Positions 27,170 to 36,527 are shown, counted from the first letter of the stretch. The stretch: DNA of 64,000 nt from Georgenia soli (GCF_002563695.1 NZ_PDJI01000004.1:3906001-3970000), one strand, 5' to 3'. Notes: generated by a model not told the origin, from the sequence alone. Numbers and translations: made by a program.

Positions 27170-27643
27170 GTGACGCCGGCGGTGGGCGTGGGTGACCTCG
27201 CGCCCGACTTCGAGCTGCCCGACACCCACGGCACGCCCGTGCGGCTGAGCGCGCTGCGCGGCAACCCCGTGGTGGTCGTCTTCTTCCCGTTCGTCTTCTC
27301 CGGGATCTGCACCTCGGAGCTGTGCGAGCTCCGCGACAACATCGCCGAGTTCGCCGACCACGGTGCGCGACTGCTGGCCGTCTCCACCGACGCGATGTTC
27401 GCCCAGCGGGCGTGGGGCGAGTCCGAGGGCTTCGGCTTCGACCTGCTCTCCGACTTCTGGCCGCACGGCGCCGCGGCACGGGCCTACGGCGTCCTGGACG
27501 AGACGAACGGGCACGCGCTGCGCGGCAGCTTCCTCGTCGACGCCGGCGGCGTGGTGCGGTGGGCGGTCGTGAACCCCCGCGGCCAGGCCCGCGACCTCGA
27601 CGGCTACCGCAGCGCCCTCGCCTCCCTGGCGGCGGCGCGCTGA
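27170..27643 (+). CDS. AhpE-like peroxiredoxin
   Basis: 157-residue thioredoxin-fold peroxidase that reduces peroxides. The peroxidatic Cys47 lies in FPFVFSGICTSELCELRD (the AhpE pattern is FTGIC), with another Cys at 52 close by; the upstream APDFELPDTHGTPVRLSALRG start and the LAVSTD strand are typical. Length matches mycobacterial AhpE (153). The GTG start directly follows the DUF3052 stop, so the two are an operon. The gene could also be listed as bcp-like; the FTGIC-type active site favours AhpE. Confidence 0.9.
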   Translation: MTPAVGVGDLAPDFELPDTHGTPVRLSALRGNPVVVVFFPFVFSGICTSELCELRDNIAEFADHGARLLAVSTDAMFAQRAWGESEGFGFDLLSDFWPHGAAARAYGVLDETNGHALRGSFLVDAGGVVRWAVVNPRGQARDLDGYRSALASLAAAR

Positions 27644-27719
27644 GATCCGCCGCCCGCGGGCGGCTGCGCCCGGACGTGCCCGCTCTGCCCTAGGCTGTGG
27701 CGGGCGCCGAGGGCGCCAC

Positions 27720-27796
27720 GGGCCTGTAGCTCAGTTGGTCAGAGCGCCGCGCTTACACCGCGGAGGTCGTCGGTTCGAGACCGGCCGGGCCCACCA
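27720..27796 (+). tRNA. tRNA-Val (anticodon UAC)
   Basis: Cloverleaf with acceptor GGGCCTG / CGGGCCC (one G-U pair), D-arm TAGCTCAGTTGGTCAGAGC, anticodon arm CCGCGCTTACACCGCGG (anticodon TAC), T-arm with GGTTCGAGACC, discriminator A and an encoded CCA (27794-27796). A TAGGCT promoter box is at 27691-27696. Confidence 0.95.
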
Positions 27797-27951
27797 CCTC
27801 GCACCGAGGTCCTTTCCCGGAGGCGTCGGCGCGCCGCGAACGTGGCCACGCCCGACGTCCTCGCCCGCCCGGCGCCGCGCCTGTCGGGGCCTGGCACAGG
27901 GAGCGCGGGCCGGGCACGGCGGGCGGCGCCGTCGTCGGTAGGCTCCGGAGC

Positions 27952-29136
27952 ATGCCGGACCTGACTCTCGTTGACGTCGTGACCCTCCTCGAGCAGCACT
28001 ACCCGCCGGCGACGGCGGAGGACTGGGACGCCGTCGGGCTGGTGGCCGGCGACCCCGCTGCGCCGGTCCGGTCGGTCCTGCTGGCCGTCGACCCGACCGA
28101 GGAGGTGGCGGCCGAGGCGCTCGAGCGCGGCGCCGACCTCCTGGTGACCCACCACCCCCTCTACCTGCGCGGGACCTCCACGGTGGCCGCCACGAACCCG
28201 AAGGGTCGCGTGGTCCACTCGCTGGTCACCGGCGGGTGCGGGCTCTACACCGCGCACACCAACGCCGACGCCGCCCAGGACGGGGTGGCGCAGGCGCTGG
28301 CCGACCTGCTCGGGCTGATCGACACGGTGCCCGTGGACCCGCTGCCGGGGGAGACGCTCGACACCCTCGTCACGTTCGTGCCGCGAGAGTCGACGGCGGC
28401 GCTGCTCGACGCCCTGGCCGACGCCGGAGCGGGGCGGCTGGGGGACTACGAGCGGGCCGCGTTCACCTCGCCGGGCACCGGCACCTTCCGCCCGCTCGAG
28501 GGCGCCAGCCCCACGATCGGGTCTGTCGGTGACGTGGAGGAGGTGGCCGAGGACCGCATCGAGATCGTGCTGCCCCGGCACCGGCGCCCGGCCGTGCTGG
28601 CGGCGCTGCGGCGTGCGCACCCCTACGAGGAGCCCGCGTTCACGCTCGTCGCCCAGGCCGCGTCCGGGACCAGCACCGGCACCGGCCGCATCGGCCGGCT
28701 GCCCGCGCCGACCACGCTGCGCGACCTCGCGGACCGCGTCGCCGCGGCGCTGCCCGCGACCCCGCAGGGCGTGCGGGTGGGCGGCGACCTGGACGCGGAG
28801 GTGTCGACCGTCGCGGTGTGCGGCGGGGCCGGCGACTCGCTGCTGGGCAGGGTGCGCGCCCTCGGCGCCGACGTCTACGTCACGGCCGACCTGCGCCACC
28901 ACCCCGCCTCCGAGCACCTCGCGGGCGGCCGTCCCTACCTGATCGACACGACGCACTGGGCGAGCGAGTGGCCCTGGCTGCCACGCGCGGCCGAGGTGCT
29001 TCGCAGCGCCGCCGCCGCTCGCGGCGCTAGGTTGGACGTGCACGTCTCCACGCTCGTGACCGACCCGTGGGACCTGCACCTGGCACCGCAGCGTGTGAGC
29101 GAGCCAGGCTCGACGACCTCAGGAGAACGCCCGTGA
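27952..29136 (+). CDS. Nif3-like dinuclear metal centre protein (YqfO type)
   Basis: 394 residues. Two NIF3 halves flank an inserted PII-like domain, as in Bacillus YqfO. Metal-ligand motifs: LLVTHHPLYLRG (about 63-74), HTNADAAQDGVAQALADLLGL and C-terminal DTTHWASEWPWL. Often called GTP cyclohydrolase I type 2, but the activity is doubtful. ATG 27952 has TAGGCT (27939-27944) with a 7-base spacer, so it is probably leaderless. Its stop overlaps the next start (GTGA), so it heads an operon with the coiled-coil and GNAT genes. Confidence 0.9.
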   Translation: MPDLTLVDVVTLLEQHYPPATAEDWDAVGLVAGDPAAPVRSVLLAVDPTEEVAAEALERGADLLVTHHPLYLRGTSTVAATNPKGRVVHSLVTGGCGLYTAHTNADAAQDGVAQALADLLGLIDTVPVDPLPGETLDTLVTFVPRESTAALLDALADAGAGRLGDYERAAFTSPGTGTFRPLEGASPTIGSVGDVEEVAEDRIEIVLPRHRRPAVLAALRRAHPYEEPAFTLVAQAASGTSTGTGRIGRLPAPTTLRDLADRVAAALPATPQGVRVGGDLDAEVSTVAVCGGAGDSLLGRVRALGADVYVTADLRHHPASEHLAGGRPYLIDTTHWASEWPWLPRAAEVLRSAAAARGARLDVHVSTLVTDPWDLHLAPQRVSEPGSTTSGERP

Positions 29137-29888
29137 CCACAGCCCCGCCGCAGGAGCAGCGACGGCTGCTCGACCTCCAGGCCCTGGACACCTCCCTGGC
29201 CAGGCTCGCGCACCAGCGTCGCACCCTCCCCGTCCTCGCCACGCTGGCGGAGCTGGAGGGCCGCGGCGAGGACCTGCACCGCGCCCAGGTCGAGGCCAAG
29301 ACTCTCGCCGCCGACACCCGCCGGGAGCTGACCAAGGCCGAGAGCGACGTCGAGCAGGTCCGGGCCCGGGCTGCCCGCCACCAGGCCACGCTCGACTCCG
29401 GCAAGGGCCTCTCGCGCGAGCTCGTGGCCCTGCAGAGCGAGCTGGGGCAGCTGGCCGACCGCCAGGCGGTGCTGGAGGAGATCCAGCTCGAGGTCATGGA
29501 ACGGCTCGAGGCGGCCGAGGCGCGCGTGGCGGAGCTGGACGCGCAGGAGCGTGCCGTGGCCGCGGACGTCGAGCGGCACACCGCGGAGCGGGACGCCGCC
29601 TTCGCCGAGATCGACGCCGAGACCGGGCGCATCCGCGCGGAGCGTGACGAGCTCGCCGCACGGCTCGACGCCGAGCTGCTGGACCTGTACGAGTACGCGC
29701 GCTCGCGCACCGGCGGGCTCGGCGTCGTCGCCCTGCGCGGGCACCGCACCGAGGGGGCCCAGATCGACTTCTCGCTCAGCGAGCTCGCCGCCATCGACGC
29801 CGCCGCCCCGGACGAGGTGCTCGTCTCCGAGGAGCACGGCTACGTCCTCGTCCGCCTCGAGGCCGACGCCACCTCCGGCCGCGCGTGA
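29133..29888 (+). CDS. Zinc-ribbon/coiled-coil protein (DUF164 family) without zinc-binding cysteines
   Basis: 251 residues. About residues 10-190 form a long heptad-rich coiled coil (RLLDLQALDTSLARLAHQRRTLP onward), followed by a C-terminal domain where the family normally has a four-Cys zinc ribbon. Here that region reads GAQIDFSLSELAAIDAAAPDEVLVSEEHGYVLVRLE, and the whole protein has no cysteine, so it cannot bind zinc in the usual way. It normally accompanies nif3 and precedes RNase H-type genes in actinobacteria. GTG 29133 with AGGAG upstream, overlapping the nif3 stop. Role unknown. Confidence 0.85.
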   Translation: MTTAPPQEQRRLLDLQALDTSLARLAHQRRTLPVLATLAELEGRGEDLHRAQVEAKTLAADTRRELTKAESDVEQVRARAARHQATLDSGKGLSRELVALQSELGQLADRQAVLEEIQLEVMERLEAAEARVAELDAQERAVAADVERHTAERDAAFAEIDAETGRIRAERDELAARLDAELLDLYEYARSRTGGLGVVALRGHRTEGAQIDFSLSELAAIDAAAPDEVLVSEEHGYVLVRLEADATSGRA

Positions 29889-30496
29889 GCGACCCGGCCG
29901 GCCCCGCCGACCCGGCGGGGCTCGCCGACCCGGCGGGGCTCGCCGGCGCGGCGCGGACGGCCGACCCGGCGCGGCTGGTCGGCACGGTCGGGATCCGTCC
30001 GCTCCGGGCGGGCGACGGCCCGGCCCTCGCCCGTGCGTACGCCCGCAACCGCGACCACCTCGCGCCCTGGGAGCCGCTGCGGCCGGAGGGCTGGTTCACC
30101 GAGCAGGGCCAGGAGCACAACGTCACCCGCCGGCTGGTGGAGCAGAGGCAGGGAGTCACCCTGCCGTGGGTGCTGGTCGACGGCGACCGCGTGGTCGGCA
30201 CCATGACGGTCAGCGGCATCGTGCGTGGACCGTGCCTCAGCGGCAACCTCGGGTACTGGGTGGACGGTGCGTGCACCGGCCGTGGCGTGGCCACGGCCGC
30301 GGTGGCGCACGTGGTGGCCGCGTGCGCCCGGGAAGGCCTGCACCGCCTGCAGGCCGGGACCCTGCTGCACAACGCCGCCTCGCAGACCGTGCTGCGCCGC
30401 AACGGGTTCGAGCGGATCGGCGTCGCGCGCAGGTACCTGCGCATCGCCGGCACGTGGCAGGACCACGTGCTCCTCGAACGCCTCCTGGAGGACTGA
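29885..30496 (+). CDS. GNAT family N-acetyltransferase (RimJ/RimL type)
   Basis: 203 residues from the GTG at 29885, overlapping the upstream stop. After an Ala/Pro/Asp-rich start with two identical 18-base units (29909-29944), the acetyltransferase fold runs from about residue 35: VGIRPLRAGDGPALARAYARNRDHLAPWEP, LGYWVDGACTGRGVATAAVAHVVAAC (acetyl-CoA P-loop near GRGVATA) and HNAASQTVLRRNGFERIGVARRYL. The pattern is that of RimJ/RimL protein N-terminal acetyltransferases; the substrate is not shown. Confidence 0.9.
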   Translation: MSDPAGPADPAGLADPAGLAGAARTADPARLVGTVGIRPLRAGDGPALARAYARNRDHLAPWEPLRPEGWFTEQGQEHNVTRRLVEQRQGVTLPWVLVDGDRVVGTMTVSGIVRGPCLSGNLGYWVDGACTGRGVATAAVAHVVAACAREGLHRLQAGTLLHNAASQTVLRRNGFERIGVARRYLRIAGTWQDHVLLERLLED

Positions 30497-30524
30497 CGGC
30501 TCTGCGCGGGCGCCCGGGACCTCG

Positions 30525-31307
30525 TCAGGCGCGCTCGACGAGGGTGAGCGTGCGCCGTCCGGCCGCCGCGTCGCCGAGCTCCACGGCGTGGACGACGCCG
30601 TCGGTCGCCAGCTCCTCGGCGTCCTCGGCGAGCTGGTCGGCGGTCCGCGGCGGCCTCCCCGGCCGGGTGAGCAGGTGGTGCGTGAGCAGTCCGCGGGCGT
30701 GCTTGGCGTTGTGGGAGACGACCTGCCGCCGCCCGTCCTGCTCGCGCACGACCTGGACGACGACGTGCTCCGCGGTGCGCGGCGGGCGCCAGGCGGCGGC
30801 GTACGCGGCGGAGCGGCAGTCCACGACGACGTCGCCGGCCGCCTGCTCGTCGAGCACGTCGGCGAGGTGGTCCCGCCAGTACGGCGCGAGCTTGCCCGTA
30901 CCCGGCAGCGCAGCGCCCATCGAGAGCCGGTAGGCCGGCACCCGGTCGCCCGGGGCGAGGACGCCCCAGAGTCCGGAGAAGATCCGCACGCTCTGGCCGG
31001 CGCGCCGGCGGGCCCCGCCCGCCAGCTCGGGGAGCCTCGCCGCGGCGTAGAGCACGCCGGTGTAGACCTGCGCGGCGGGCGCGGCGTGCGCGCTGCGCAG
31101 GGTGGTGTTGCGGCGCACCTCCTCGGCCACCTTGGCACCGACGCCGAGCACGGTCGGCCCGTCCGGGCGTGCCGAGACGGTGGCGAGCTCGTCGAGGACC
31201 CGCTCCCGGGCCTGCGTGAGCTGTGAGGCGGACAGGGCAGAGAGGTCGACGGGGGCGCCGCGGGTGGGCGCCGACTTGCCCTCGGAGGGCGGGAGCAGCA
31301 CGAGCAC
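30525..31307 (-). CDS. yaaA: YaaA/DUF328 peroxide stress family protein
   Basis: 260 residues. The start LVLLPPSEGKSAPTRGAPVDL and the ARG-type middle (RVPAYRLSMGAALPGTGKLAPYWRDHLADVLD) match YaaA, a DNA-binding protein that limits hydrogen peroxide damage in E. coli by lowering free iron. GTG 31307 is chosen because the family starts with (M)LVLLPPSEGK; a TACGAT -10 (31319-31314) lies 6 bases upstream, so it is probably leaderless. It is divergent from rnpB. Confidence 0.92.
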   Translation of the reverse strand: MLVLLPPSEGKSAPTRGAPVDLSALSASQLTQARERVLDELATVSARPDGPTVLGVGAKVAEEVRRNTTLRSAHAAPAAQVYTGVLYAAARLPELAGGARRRAGQSVRIFSGLWGVLAPGDRVPAYRLSMGAALPGTGKLAPYWRDHLADVLDEQAAGDVVVDCRSAAYAAAWRPPRTAEHVVVQVVREQDGRRQVVSHNAKHARGLLTHHLLTRPGRPPRTADQLAEDAEELATDGVVHAVELGDAAAGRRTLTLVERA

Positions 31308-31418
31308 CCCGGGATCGTAGTCGGGTCGCCGGCCGACCGAGGTGGACCGCCCGCCCGGTGGGACCGACCAGATCCCCGGGTGGTACGGCGGGGGCGGAGG
31401 CCCGCTACGATGGACGCG

Positions 31419-31807
31419 CGGATGAGTCGGCCAGGCGGTCGCGTCACGCCGGTTCCGGCCGGTGTGCCGAGGAACGTCCGGGCTCCGCAGGACAGGGTGG
31501 TGGGTAACGCCCACCCGGGGTGACCCGCGGGAAAGTGCCACAGAGAGCAGACCGCCTCCCTGGTCCGCCAGGGAGGTAAGGGTGAAACGGTGGTGTAAGA
31601 GACCACCAGCACGGCGGGTGACCGTCGTGGCTCGGTAAACCCCACCCGGAGCAAGACCAGACAGCAGGCGTTCGAGGGTTGTCCGCCCGAGCCTGCGGGT
31701 AGGTCGCTCGAGGCGTGCGGCAACGCACGTCCTAGATGGATGGCCGCCACCGCGGCGCCGGCAACGGCACCGTGGGACAGAACCCGGCGTACCGGCCGAC
31801 TCATCCG
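31419..31807 (+). ncRNA. rnpB: RNase P RNA, bacterial class A
   Basis: About 389 nt. The P1 helix is formed by CGGATGAGTCGGCC (31419-31432) and GGCCGACTCATCCG (31794-31807), a perfect match. Conserved core segments are present: GAGGAACGTCCGGGCTCC..CAGGGTGGTGGGTAACGCC region, GGGTGAAACGGTG, GGTAAACCCCACCCGGAGCAAGACC and AGATGGATGGCCGCC near the 3' end. The transcript with RnpA matures tRNA 5' ends. A TACGAT -10 box is at 31406-31411, placing the start near 31418. Confidence 0.96.
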
Positions 31808-31835
31808 CCCCGGCCGACTGCGCCGGGCGGCCTGC

Positions 31836-32270
31836 TCAGCGGACGACGGCCACCCAGAGCGAGGAGTCCTCGGCGAGCTCGGCCGCCGTGTAGGTGTAGG
31901 CGTGCTCGCGGTTCGGCGAGTTCTCGTTGCGCAGCGTCAGCACGTACGTCTCGGACTGCGGCAGCGAGTCGAAGGTGACCGTCCACGCGCAGCCACGCTG
32001 GCCGGAGGTGACCGGCTCGCTCACGGTCGCCGACGTCAGGACGGTGCCGGCGCCGTCGGAGATCTCGACCTGCGTGCCGTCGAAGAACGTCTCCGCGTAG
32101 ACCGCCGGGTCGCACTCGGCGCCCTTGCGCGTCGACGCGTCCGAGAGGACGACCTCGAGGGACTCCGGCCGCTCGGGTGCACGTGGCATCGCGGTGGTCG
32201 CGAGCACCGCGATACCGGCTGCGGCGATCAAGGAGATCGCGCCCCAACGCATGGCTTTTCCGCTGGTCAT
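31836..32270 (-). CDS. Hypothetical exported or membrane-anchored protein
   Basis: 144 residues. One N-terminal hydrophobic segment (about 8-28, WGAISLIAAAGIAVLATTA) could be an uncleaved anchor or signal peptide. The extracytoplasmic part is a beta-sandwich-like stretch with two Cys (AECDPAVYAETFFDGTQVEIS and RGCAWTVTFDSLPQSETYVLTLRNE), which may form a disulfide. I do not recognise a family. ATG 32270 has GAGGAGGGG upstream. Downstream of the pspC-like gene and convergent with rnpB. Confidence 0.75.
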   Translation of the reverse strand: MTSGKAMRWGAISLIAAAGIAVLATTAMPRAPERPESLEVVLSDASTRKGAECDPAVYAETFFDGTQVEISDGAGTVLTSATVSEPVTSGQRGCAWTVTFDSLPQSETYVLTLRNENSPNREHAYTYTAAELAEDSSLWVAVVR

Positions 32271-32383
32271 CGCCCCTCCTCGCCCACGTCTCTGCCCCTG
32301 GTCGATGATATCGGAGCGGACGGTTCTCCCCGCTGTGATCCTCGCGACGGCGCGCCGTGCTCGACGCGCCACCGACGCCTGCC

Positions 32384-32596
32384 TCAGTACTCGTTCGGCA
32401 TGAGGATCCAGAGGATGAAGTAGACGAGGAACTGGCTGCCGGGCAGCACCATCAGCAGCAGCACGAACAGCAGCCTGGCCACCCAGGGACTGAGTCCGAA
32501 GCGGCGGCCGAGCCCGGCGCACACACCGGCGACGACGCGGGTGTCGCGGGGTCGGACGAGCCCGGTGCGGCCCACGGACTGGCGGATGTCGGTCAT
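32384..32596 (-). CDS. PspC-domain membrane protein
   Basis: 70 residues. VVAGVCAGLGRRFGLSPWVARLLFVLLLMVLPGSQFLVYFILWILMP is a complete PspC domain: amphipathic start and two hydrophobic stretches. PspC proteins act in envelope stress responses; here it stands alone, without a ToxR or GGDEF partner. ATG 32596 has GAAAGGA upstream. Confidence 0.88.
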   Translation of the reverse strand: MTDIRQSVGRTGLVRPRDTRVVAGVCAGLGRRFGLSPWVARLLFVLLLMVLPGSQFLVYFILWILMPNEY

Positions 32597-32672
32597 GACG
32601 GGGTCCTTTCGGTTCGGTACCTCAACGGTGCCGCACCGGCCGGCCCCGCGCATCGGGGTCGGACCCTGATTC

Positions 32673-33473
32673 TCACCCTGACCCGAGCGGGCGCAGCGCT
32701 CGGACCTGACGCTCGTGCTCGCCGCGGGTCCAGGGGTCGGCGAGCCGCGCGTCCTGGTTCGCGTCGAGGGGACGGCCGGCGGCGAGCGCGTCGAGGTAGC
32801 GGCGGTCCGCGTCCAGGCGCGCGAGGGCGCCGTCCCGGTCCGTGGGGCGCCCGTGGCCCGGAACGACCACCCGCAGGTCGTTCCGGCGGAGGGCCGCGGC
32901 GAGCCGGTCCAGGCCGGTCGAGTACTCGCCCAGCGGGTCCGCGGCGGACAGGTCCAGCAGCGGCACCTCCAGGTCGGAGAGCATGTCGCCCGCCACGAGG
33001 ACGCCGCGGGCCAGGACGGCGGCGTGCCCCGGCGCGTGCGCGTCGTGCGCCACCACGGCGGTGGGCGGACCGGTCCAGGGCACGTGCCCAGCGCCGTCGG
33101 GAAGGGCGAGAAGACCCTCGAGGGCCAGACCCGGGGCCTCGTCCGCGGCCTGCTCGCGCAGCTCGGCGGCGTGCGCCCGCGCGACGGCGGCGGCGCGGGC
33201 GGTGGCCCAGCGGGGGACCTGGCCGAGGGCGGGGTGCCAGAGCAGGTGGTCCCAGTGCGGGTGCGTGGAGAAGGCGGCGACGACGCGCAGCCCGCGCCCC
33301 TGCAGCGCGGCCGCGAGGCCACGGAGCTCCGCCTCGGTCAGCGCCGGGTCGACGAGCAGGCACCCGGCGTCGTCGCCGACCACCGCCGTCGACGTCGTCG
33401 TGTACCGACGGGCGGTCGCGACGAGCACACCGGGCGCCACCTCCACGAGGGCACGCGGCGCGCGGCTGGTCAC
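32673..33473 (-). CDS. MBL-fold metallo-hydrolase
   Basis: 266 residues from GTG 33473, which overlaps the ppgK stop (GTGA). The metal motif [16 protein letters not shown] (H-x-H-x-D-H) is intact, with later ligands [11 protein letters not shown] (His), [16 protein letters not shown] (Asp) and VVPGHGRPT (His). Such enzymes hydrolyse thioesters, lactones or similar; the substrate is unknown. A conserved pair with ppgK is not something I can claim, but the overlap means they are co-translated. Confidence 0.87.
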   Translation of the reverse strand: MTSRAPRALVEVAPGVLVATARRYTTTSTAVVGDDAGCLLVDPALTEAELRGLAAALQGRGLRVVAAFSTHPHWDHLLWHPALGQVPRWATARAAAVARAHAAELREQAADEAPGLALEGLLALPDGAGHVPWTGPPTAVVAHDAHAPGHAAVLARGVLVAGDMLSDLEVPLLDLSAADPLGEYSTGLDRLAAALRRNDLRVVVPGHGRPTDRDGALARLDADRRYLDALAAGRPLDANQDARLADPWTRGEHERQVRALRPLGSG

Positions 33474-34237
33474 CGGTGGCCGTGCGCGGCGAGGTGGGCG
33501 GCGCCCACGATGCCCGCGGTGTTGCGCAGCGCGGCGGGCACGACGGGGGCGGTCGTGCGCAGCAGGGGCAGGAACTTCTCGTGCTTCTTGCTCACCCCGC
33601 CGCCCACCACGATGAGCTCGGGGGAGAAGAGCATCTCGACGGTCTCGTAGAACCGCTGGAGCCGCTGGGCCCAGTCCTCCCAGCTGAGCCCCTCGCTCTC
33701 CTTCACGGAGGAGGCGGCGCGGTCCTCGGCGTCGTGACCGTCGATCTCGAGGTGGCCGAGCTCGGTGTTGGGCACGAGCGTGCCGTCGACGATCAGGGCC
33801 GAGCCGATACCGGTGCCGAGGGTGGTCACGAGGACGACGCCGGGCACGCCGCGTGCGGCCCCGAACGCGACCTCGGCGACGCCGGCCGCGTCGGCGTCGT
33901 TGACGGCGACCACCTCGCGCCCGATCGCCTCGGACATGAGGGCGGGGACGTCGATGCCCGTCCACGACTTGTCGAGGTTCGCGATGAAGGGCACCACCCC
34001 GTGCTTGATGGGGGCGGGGAAGGTGAGGCCGATCGGCGCCGGGTCCGGGAGGTCGAACCGGGCCACCAGCTCCGCGACGGTCTCGGCCACGGCGCGCGGC
34101 AGCGAGGGGCTCGGGGTGGGGATGCGCACCCGCTCGGCGGTGAGCTCGCCGGTGGCCAGGTCCACGGGCGCTCCCTTGATGCCCGAGCCTCCGATGTCGA
34201 TGCCGAAACCGACGGCGGGCGCGGCGGGGTGGGTCAT
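33470..34237 (-). CDS. ppgK: Polyphosphate glucokinase
   Basis: 255-residue ROK-type sugar kinase that phosphorylates glucose using polyphosphate or ATP. Phosphate-binding motif [17 protein letters not shown] (10-26), the [25 protein letters not shown] segment, catalytic [15 protein letters not shown], and [15 protein letters not shown] are typical of actinobacterial PpgK. ATG 34237 has CGAGGAGAAC upstream. It is co-translated with the MBL hydrolase. Confidence 0.94.
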   Translation of the reverse strand: MTHPAAPAVGFGIDIGGSGIKGAPVDLATGELTAERVRIPTPSPSLPRAVAETVAELVARFDLPDPAPIGLTFPAPIKHGVVPFIANLDKSWTGIDVPALMSEAIGREVVAVNDADAAGVAEVAFGAARGVPGVVLVTTLGTGIGSALIVDGTLVPNTELGHLEIDGHDAEDRAASSVKESEGLSWEDWAQRLQRFYETVEMLFSPELIVVGGGVSKKHEKFLPLLRTTAPVVPAALRNTAGIVGAAHLAAHGHR

Positions 34238-34306
34238 GGTTCTCCTCGATGAGATGGATGAGACGGGCCGGTGGGCCCGGACGGCGGGGCCGGCGGCGCC
34301 GCCGGG

Positions 34307-35179
34307 TCAGGGCAGTGTGAGGATCTCGGCGCCGTCCTCGGTGACGACGATGGTGTGCTCCCACTGCGCGGTGCGGGAGCGGTCCCTGGTGAGGACGGTC
34401 CAGCCGTCGTCCCACTGCTCCCAGTCGATGTCGCCCAGCGTGAGCATCGGCTCGATGGTGAAGACCATGCCGGGGACCATGACGTCGTCGTAGCGGGGCG
34501 CCGAGTCGTAGTGGGGGATCACGAGGCCGGAGTGGAACGCCTCGCCCACGCCGTGACCGGTGAAGTCCCGGACCACGCCGTAGTCGAAGCGGCGCGCGTA
34601 GGCCTCGATCACCCGGCCGATGACGTTGACCTCGCGCCCCGGGCGCACGGCCCTGATGCCGCGCTCCATCGCGGTGCGGGTCCGCTCGACGAGCAGGTGC
34701 GACTCCTCGTCGACCTCACCCACCTCGAACATGGCGTTGAGGTCGCCGTGCACGCCGTCGAGGTAGGCGGTGACGTCGACGTTGAGGATGTCGCCCTCCT
34801 GCAGCACGGTGGAGTCGGGGATGCCGTGGCAGATGACCTCGTTGACGGAGGTGCACAGCGACTTGGGGAAACCCATGTACTCCAGCGTGGAGGGGTAGGC
34901 GCCGTGGTCGACGAGGAACTCGTGCCCGACCCGGTCGAGCTCGTCCGTGGTCACCCCGGGGGCGACGTGCCGGCCGACCTCCTCCAGGGCCTGGGCCGCG
35001 AGGCGGGAGGCGCGCCGGATGCGCTCGACGGTCTCCGGGCTCTTCACGTCGGAGGCCGTGACCCGCTCGGGACCGGTGCGCCCGACGTACTCGGGCCGCG
35101 GGATCGACGCCGGGACGGTGCGGAGGGGGGAGACGGTTCCCTTGGTCAAGGTGCCCCGGGGGGCGCGGTCGGCGAGCAT
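34307..35179 (-). CDS. map: Methionine aminopeptidase, type I with N-terminal extension
   Basis: 290 residues, longer than E. coli Map (264) because of a 35-40 residue N-terminal segment ([23 protein letters not shown]) that binds PxxP-like partners in the type 1c class. Metal ligands are in place: [22 protein letters not shown] (two Asp), GHGVGEAFH (His), [10 protein letters not shown] (Glu) and [10 protein letters not shown] (Glu). ATG 35179 has TAGACT (35191-35186) and a 6-base spacer, so it is probably leaderless. Confidence 0.96.
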   Translation of the reverse strand: MLADRAPRGTLTKGTVSPLRTVPASIPRPEYVGRTGPERVTASDVKSPETVERIRRASRLAAQALEEVGRHVAPGVTTDELDRVGHEFLVDHGAYPSTLEYMGFPKSLCTSVNEVICHGIPDSTVLQEGDILNVDVTAYLDGVHGDLNAMFEVGEVDEESHLLVERTRTAMERGIRAVRPGREVNVIGRVIEAYARRFDYGVVRDFTGHGVGEAFHSGLVIPHYDSAPRYDDVMVPGMVFTIEPMLTLGDIDWEQWDDGWTVLTRDRSRTAQWEHTIVVTEDGAEILTLP

Positions 35180-35221
35180 GGTGGCAGTCTACGGACCGTC
35201 GTCGGCGGCCTTGGAGGAGCG

Positions 35222-35410
35222 ATGAGCGAGCAGCAGGAGTTCTACTACAACCTCGCCACCGGCCAGGTGGAGGAGGGGAAGGTGCACGGGGCGACCAACC
35301 GCATGGGTCCGTACCCGAGCGCCGAGGCGGCGGCCCAGGCCCTCGCCCGTGCCCAGGACCGCAACGAGAGGTGGGCCGAGGAGGACGAGGCCTGGGAGGA
35401 CGAGCAGTAG
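35222..35410 (+). CDS. Small conserved actinobacterial protein, SPOR-like
   Basis: 62 residues, acidic. EFYYNLATGQVEEGKVHGATNRMGPYPSAEAAAQALARAQDRNERWAEED matches a small family of actinobacterial proteins that resemble one SPOR-like unit (aromatic start, LGPYP motif, then a helix). Strong ribosome-binding site GGAGGAGC before ATG 35222. It is divergent from map and converges on panB with 13 bases between the stops. Function unknown. Confidence 0.8.
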   Translation: MSEQQEFYYNLATGQVEEGKVHGATNRMGPYPSAEAAAQALARAQDRNERWAEEDEAWEDEQ

Positions 35411-35423
35411 GCGCCGCCGGCGC

Positions 35424-36338
35424 TCAGGACTCGTACACGTGCTCGGCCGCCGGGAAGCTGCGGTCGCGCACCGCCCGGGCGTAGGCGCGGGTCGCCGAGG
35501 CCAGCTCGGCCCCGACCTCGCCGAAGCGCCGGGCGAACCGCGGCGACCAGGACGTCATGCCGGCCATGTCGGTCCAGACGAGCACCTGGCCGTCCACCTC
35601 CGGGCCCGCGCCGATCCCGATGGTCGGGATGGGGAGCACCTCGGTGACCCGGGCGGCCACGGGGCCGGGGACCATCTCGAGGACGACGGCGACCGCGCCC
35701 GCGTCCGCCAGCGCCAGCGCGTCCGCGACGAGCCTGTCCGCGGCCTCGTGGCCCCGGCCCTGGACCCGCTTGCCGCCGAGGAGGTTCTCGGCCTGGGGGG
35801 TGAACCCGAGGTGCCCGACCACGGGGATGCCCGAGCGCGTGAGCAGCCGCACGTGCTCGGCCAGGTGCTCCCCGCCCTCGAACTTCACGGCGTGCGCCCC
35901 GGCCTCCTTGAGCATCCGCACCGCGGAGGCGTGGCACTGGGCCGGCGAGGCCTCGTAGGAGCCGAAGGGCAGGTCGGCCACCACCAGGGCGCGCTGCGCG
36001 GTCCGGGCCACCGCGCGCACCGCCGGGATCATGTCGTCCACGGTGACGGGGATGGTCGTCGGATGGGCGTGCATGTTGTCGCCGATGGAGTCGCCCACCA
36101 GGAGGATGTCGATCCCCGCCTCGTCGAAGATCCGGGCGGTGACGGCGTCGTACGCGGTCAGCATCGTCAGCGGCTCGCCGCGCTCCTTGGCCTGCCTGAG
36201 GTGGTGGACCCGGACCTTGCGCGGGCCTCGCGCCTGCTCGGAGGCCGGGCCGGCCGCGACGCTCGGGTCACCCCCCGACGGGGTGCCTGTGGCGGCGGTG
36301 CTCGCTGCCCGCTGCTCCGGGGGGACGCTGCTGCTCAT
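35424..36338 (-). CDS. panB: 3-methyl-2-oxobutanoate hydroxymethyltransferase
   Basis: 304 residues. First committed enzyme of pantothenate synthesis: adds a hydroxymethyl from methylene-THF to 2-oxoisovalerate. Seen: LTMLTAYDAVTARIFDEAGIDILLVGDSIG (metal and substrate site), HPTTIPVTVDDM, VKFEGG, GHLGFTPQ, EMVPGPVA and the IPTIGIGAGP strand. The first 38 residues are a low-complexity extension. ATG 36338 has AGGAG upstream. panB is also near glnA2 in mycobacteria. Confidence 0.96.
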   Translation of the reverse strand: MSSSVPPEQRAASTAATGTPSGGDPSVAAGPASEQARGPRKVRVHHLRQAKERGEPLTMLTAYDAVTARIFDEAGIDILLVGDSIGDNMHAHPTTIPVTVDDMIPAVRAVARTAQRALVVADLPFGSYEASPAQCHASAVRMLKEAGAHAVKFEGGEHLAEHVRLLTRSGIPVVGHLGFTPQAENLLGGKRVQGRGHEAADRLVADALALADAGAVAVVLEMVPGPVAARVTEVLPIPTIGIGAGPEVDGQVLVWTDMAGMTSWSPRFARRFGEVGAELASATRAYARAVRDRSFPAAEHVYES

Positions 36339-36527
36339 CTGAACTCCTGCTCGGCGGCGGGGACGCCCGCGGCGGCCGGTGGACGGCGCCGTCGGTGGTC
36401 CGTGACAAGCACTCACCCTAGAGGCGTCGCGGACCTGCCGGTCAGTTGCGCCATGATGGGACGGTGCGGGGACCGGCCGCACGCCGCCGTCGCAGGCGGT
36501 CCGCCACGCCGAACCAGGAGCCGACAC

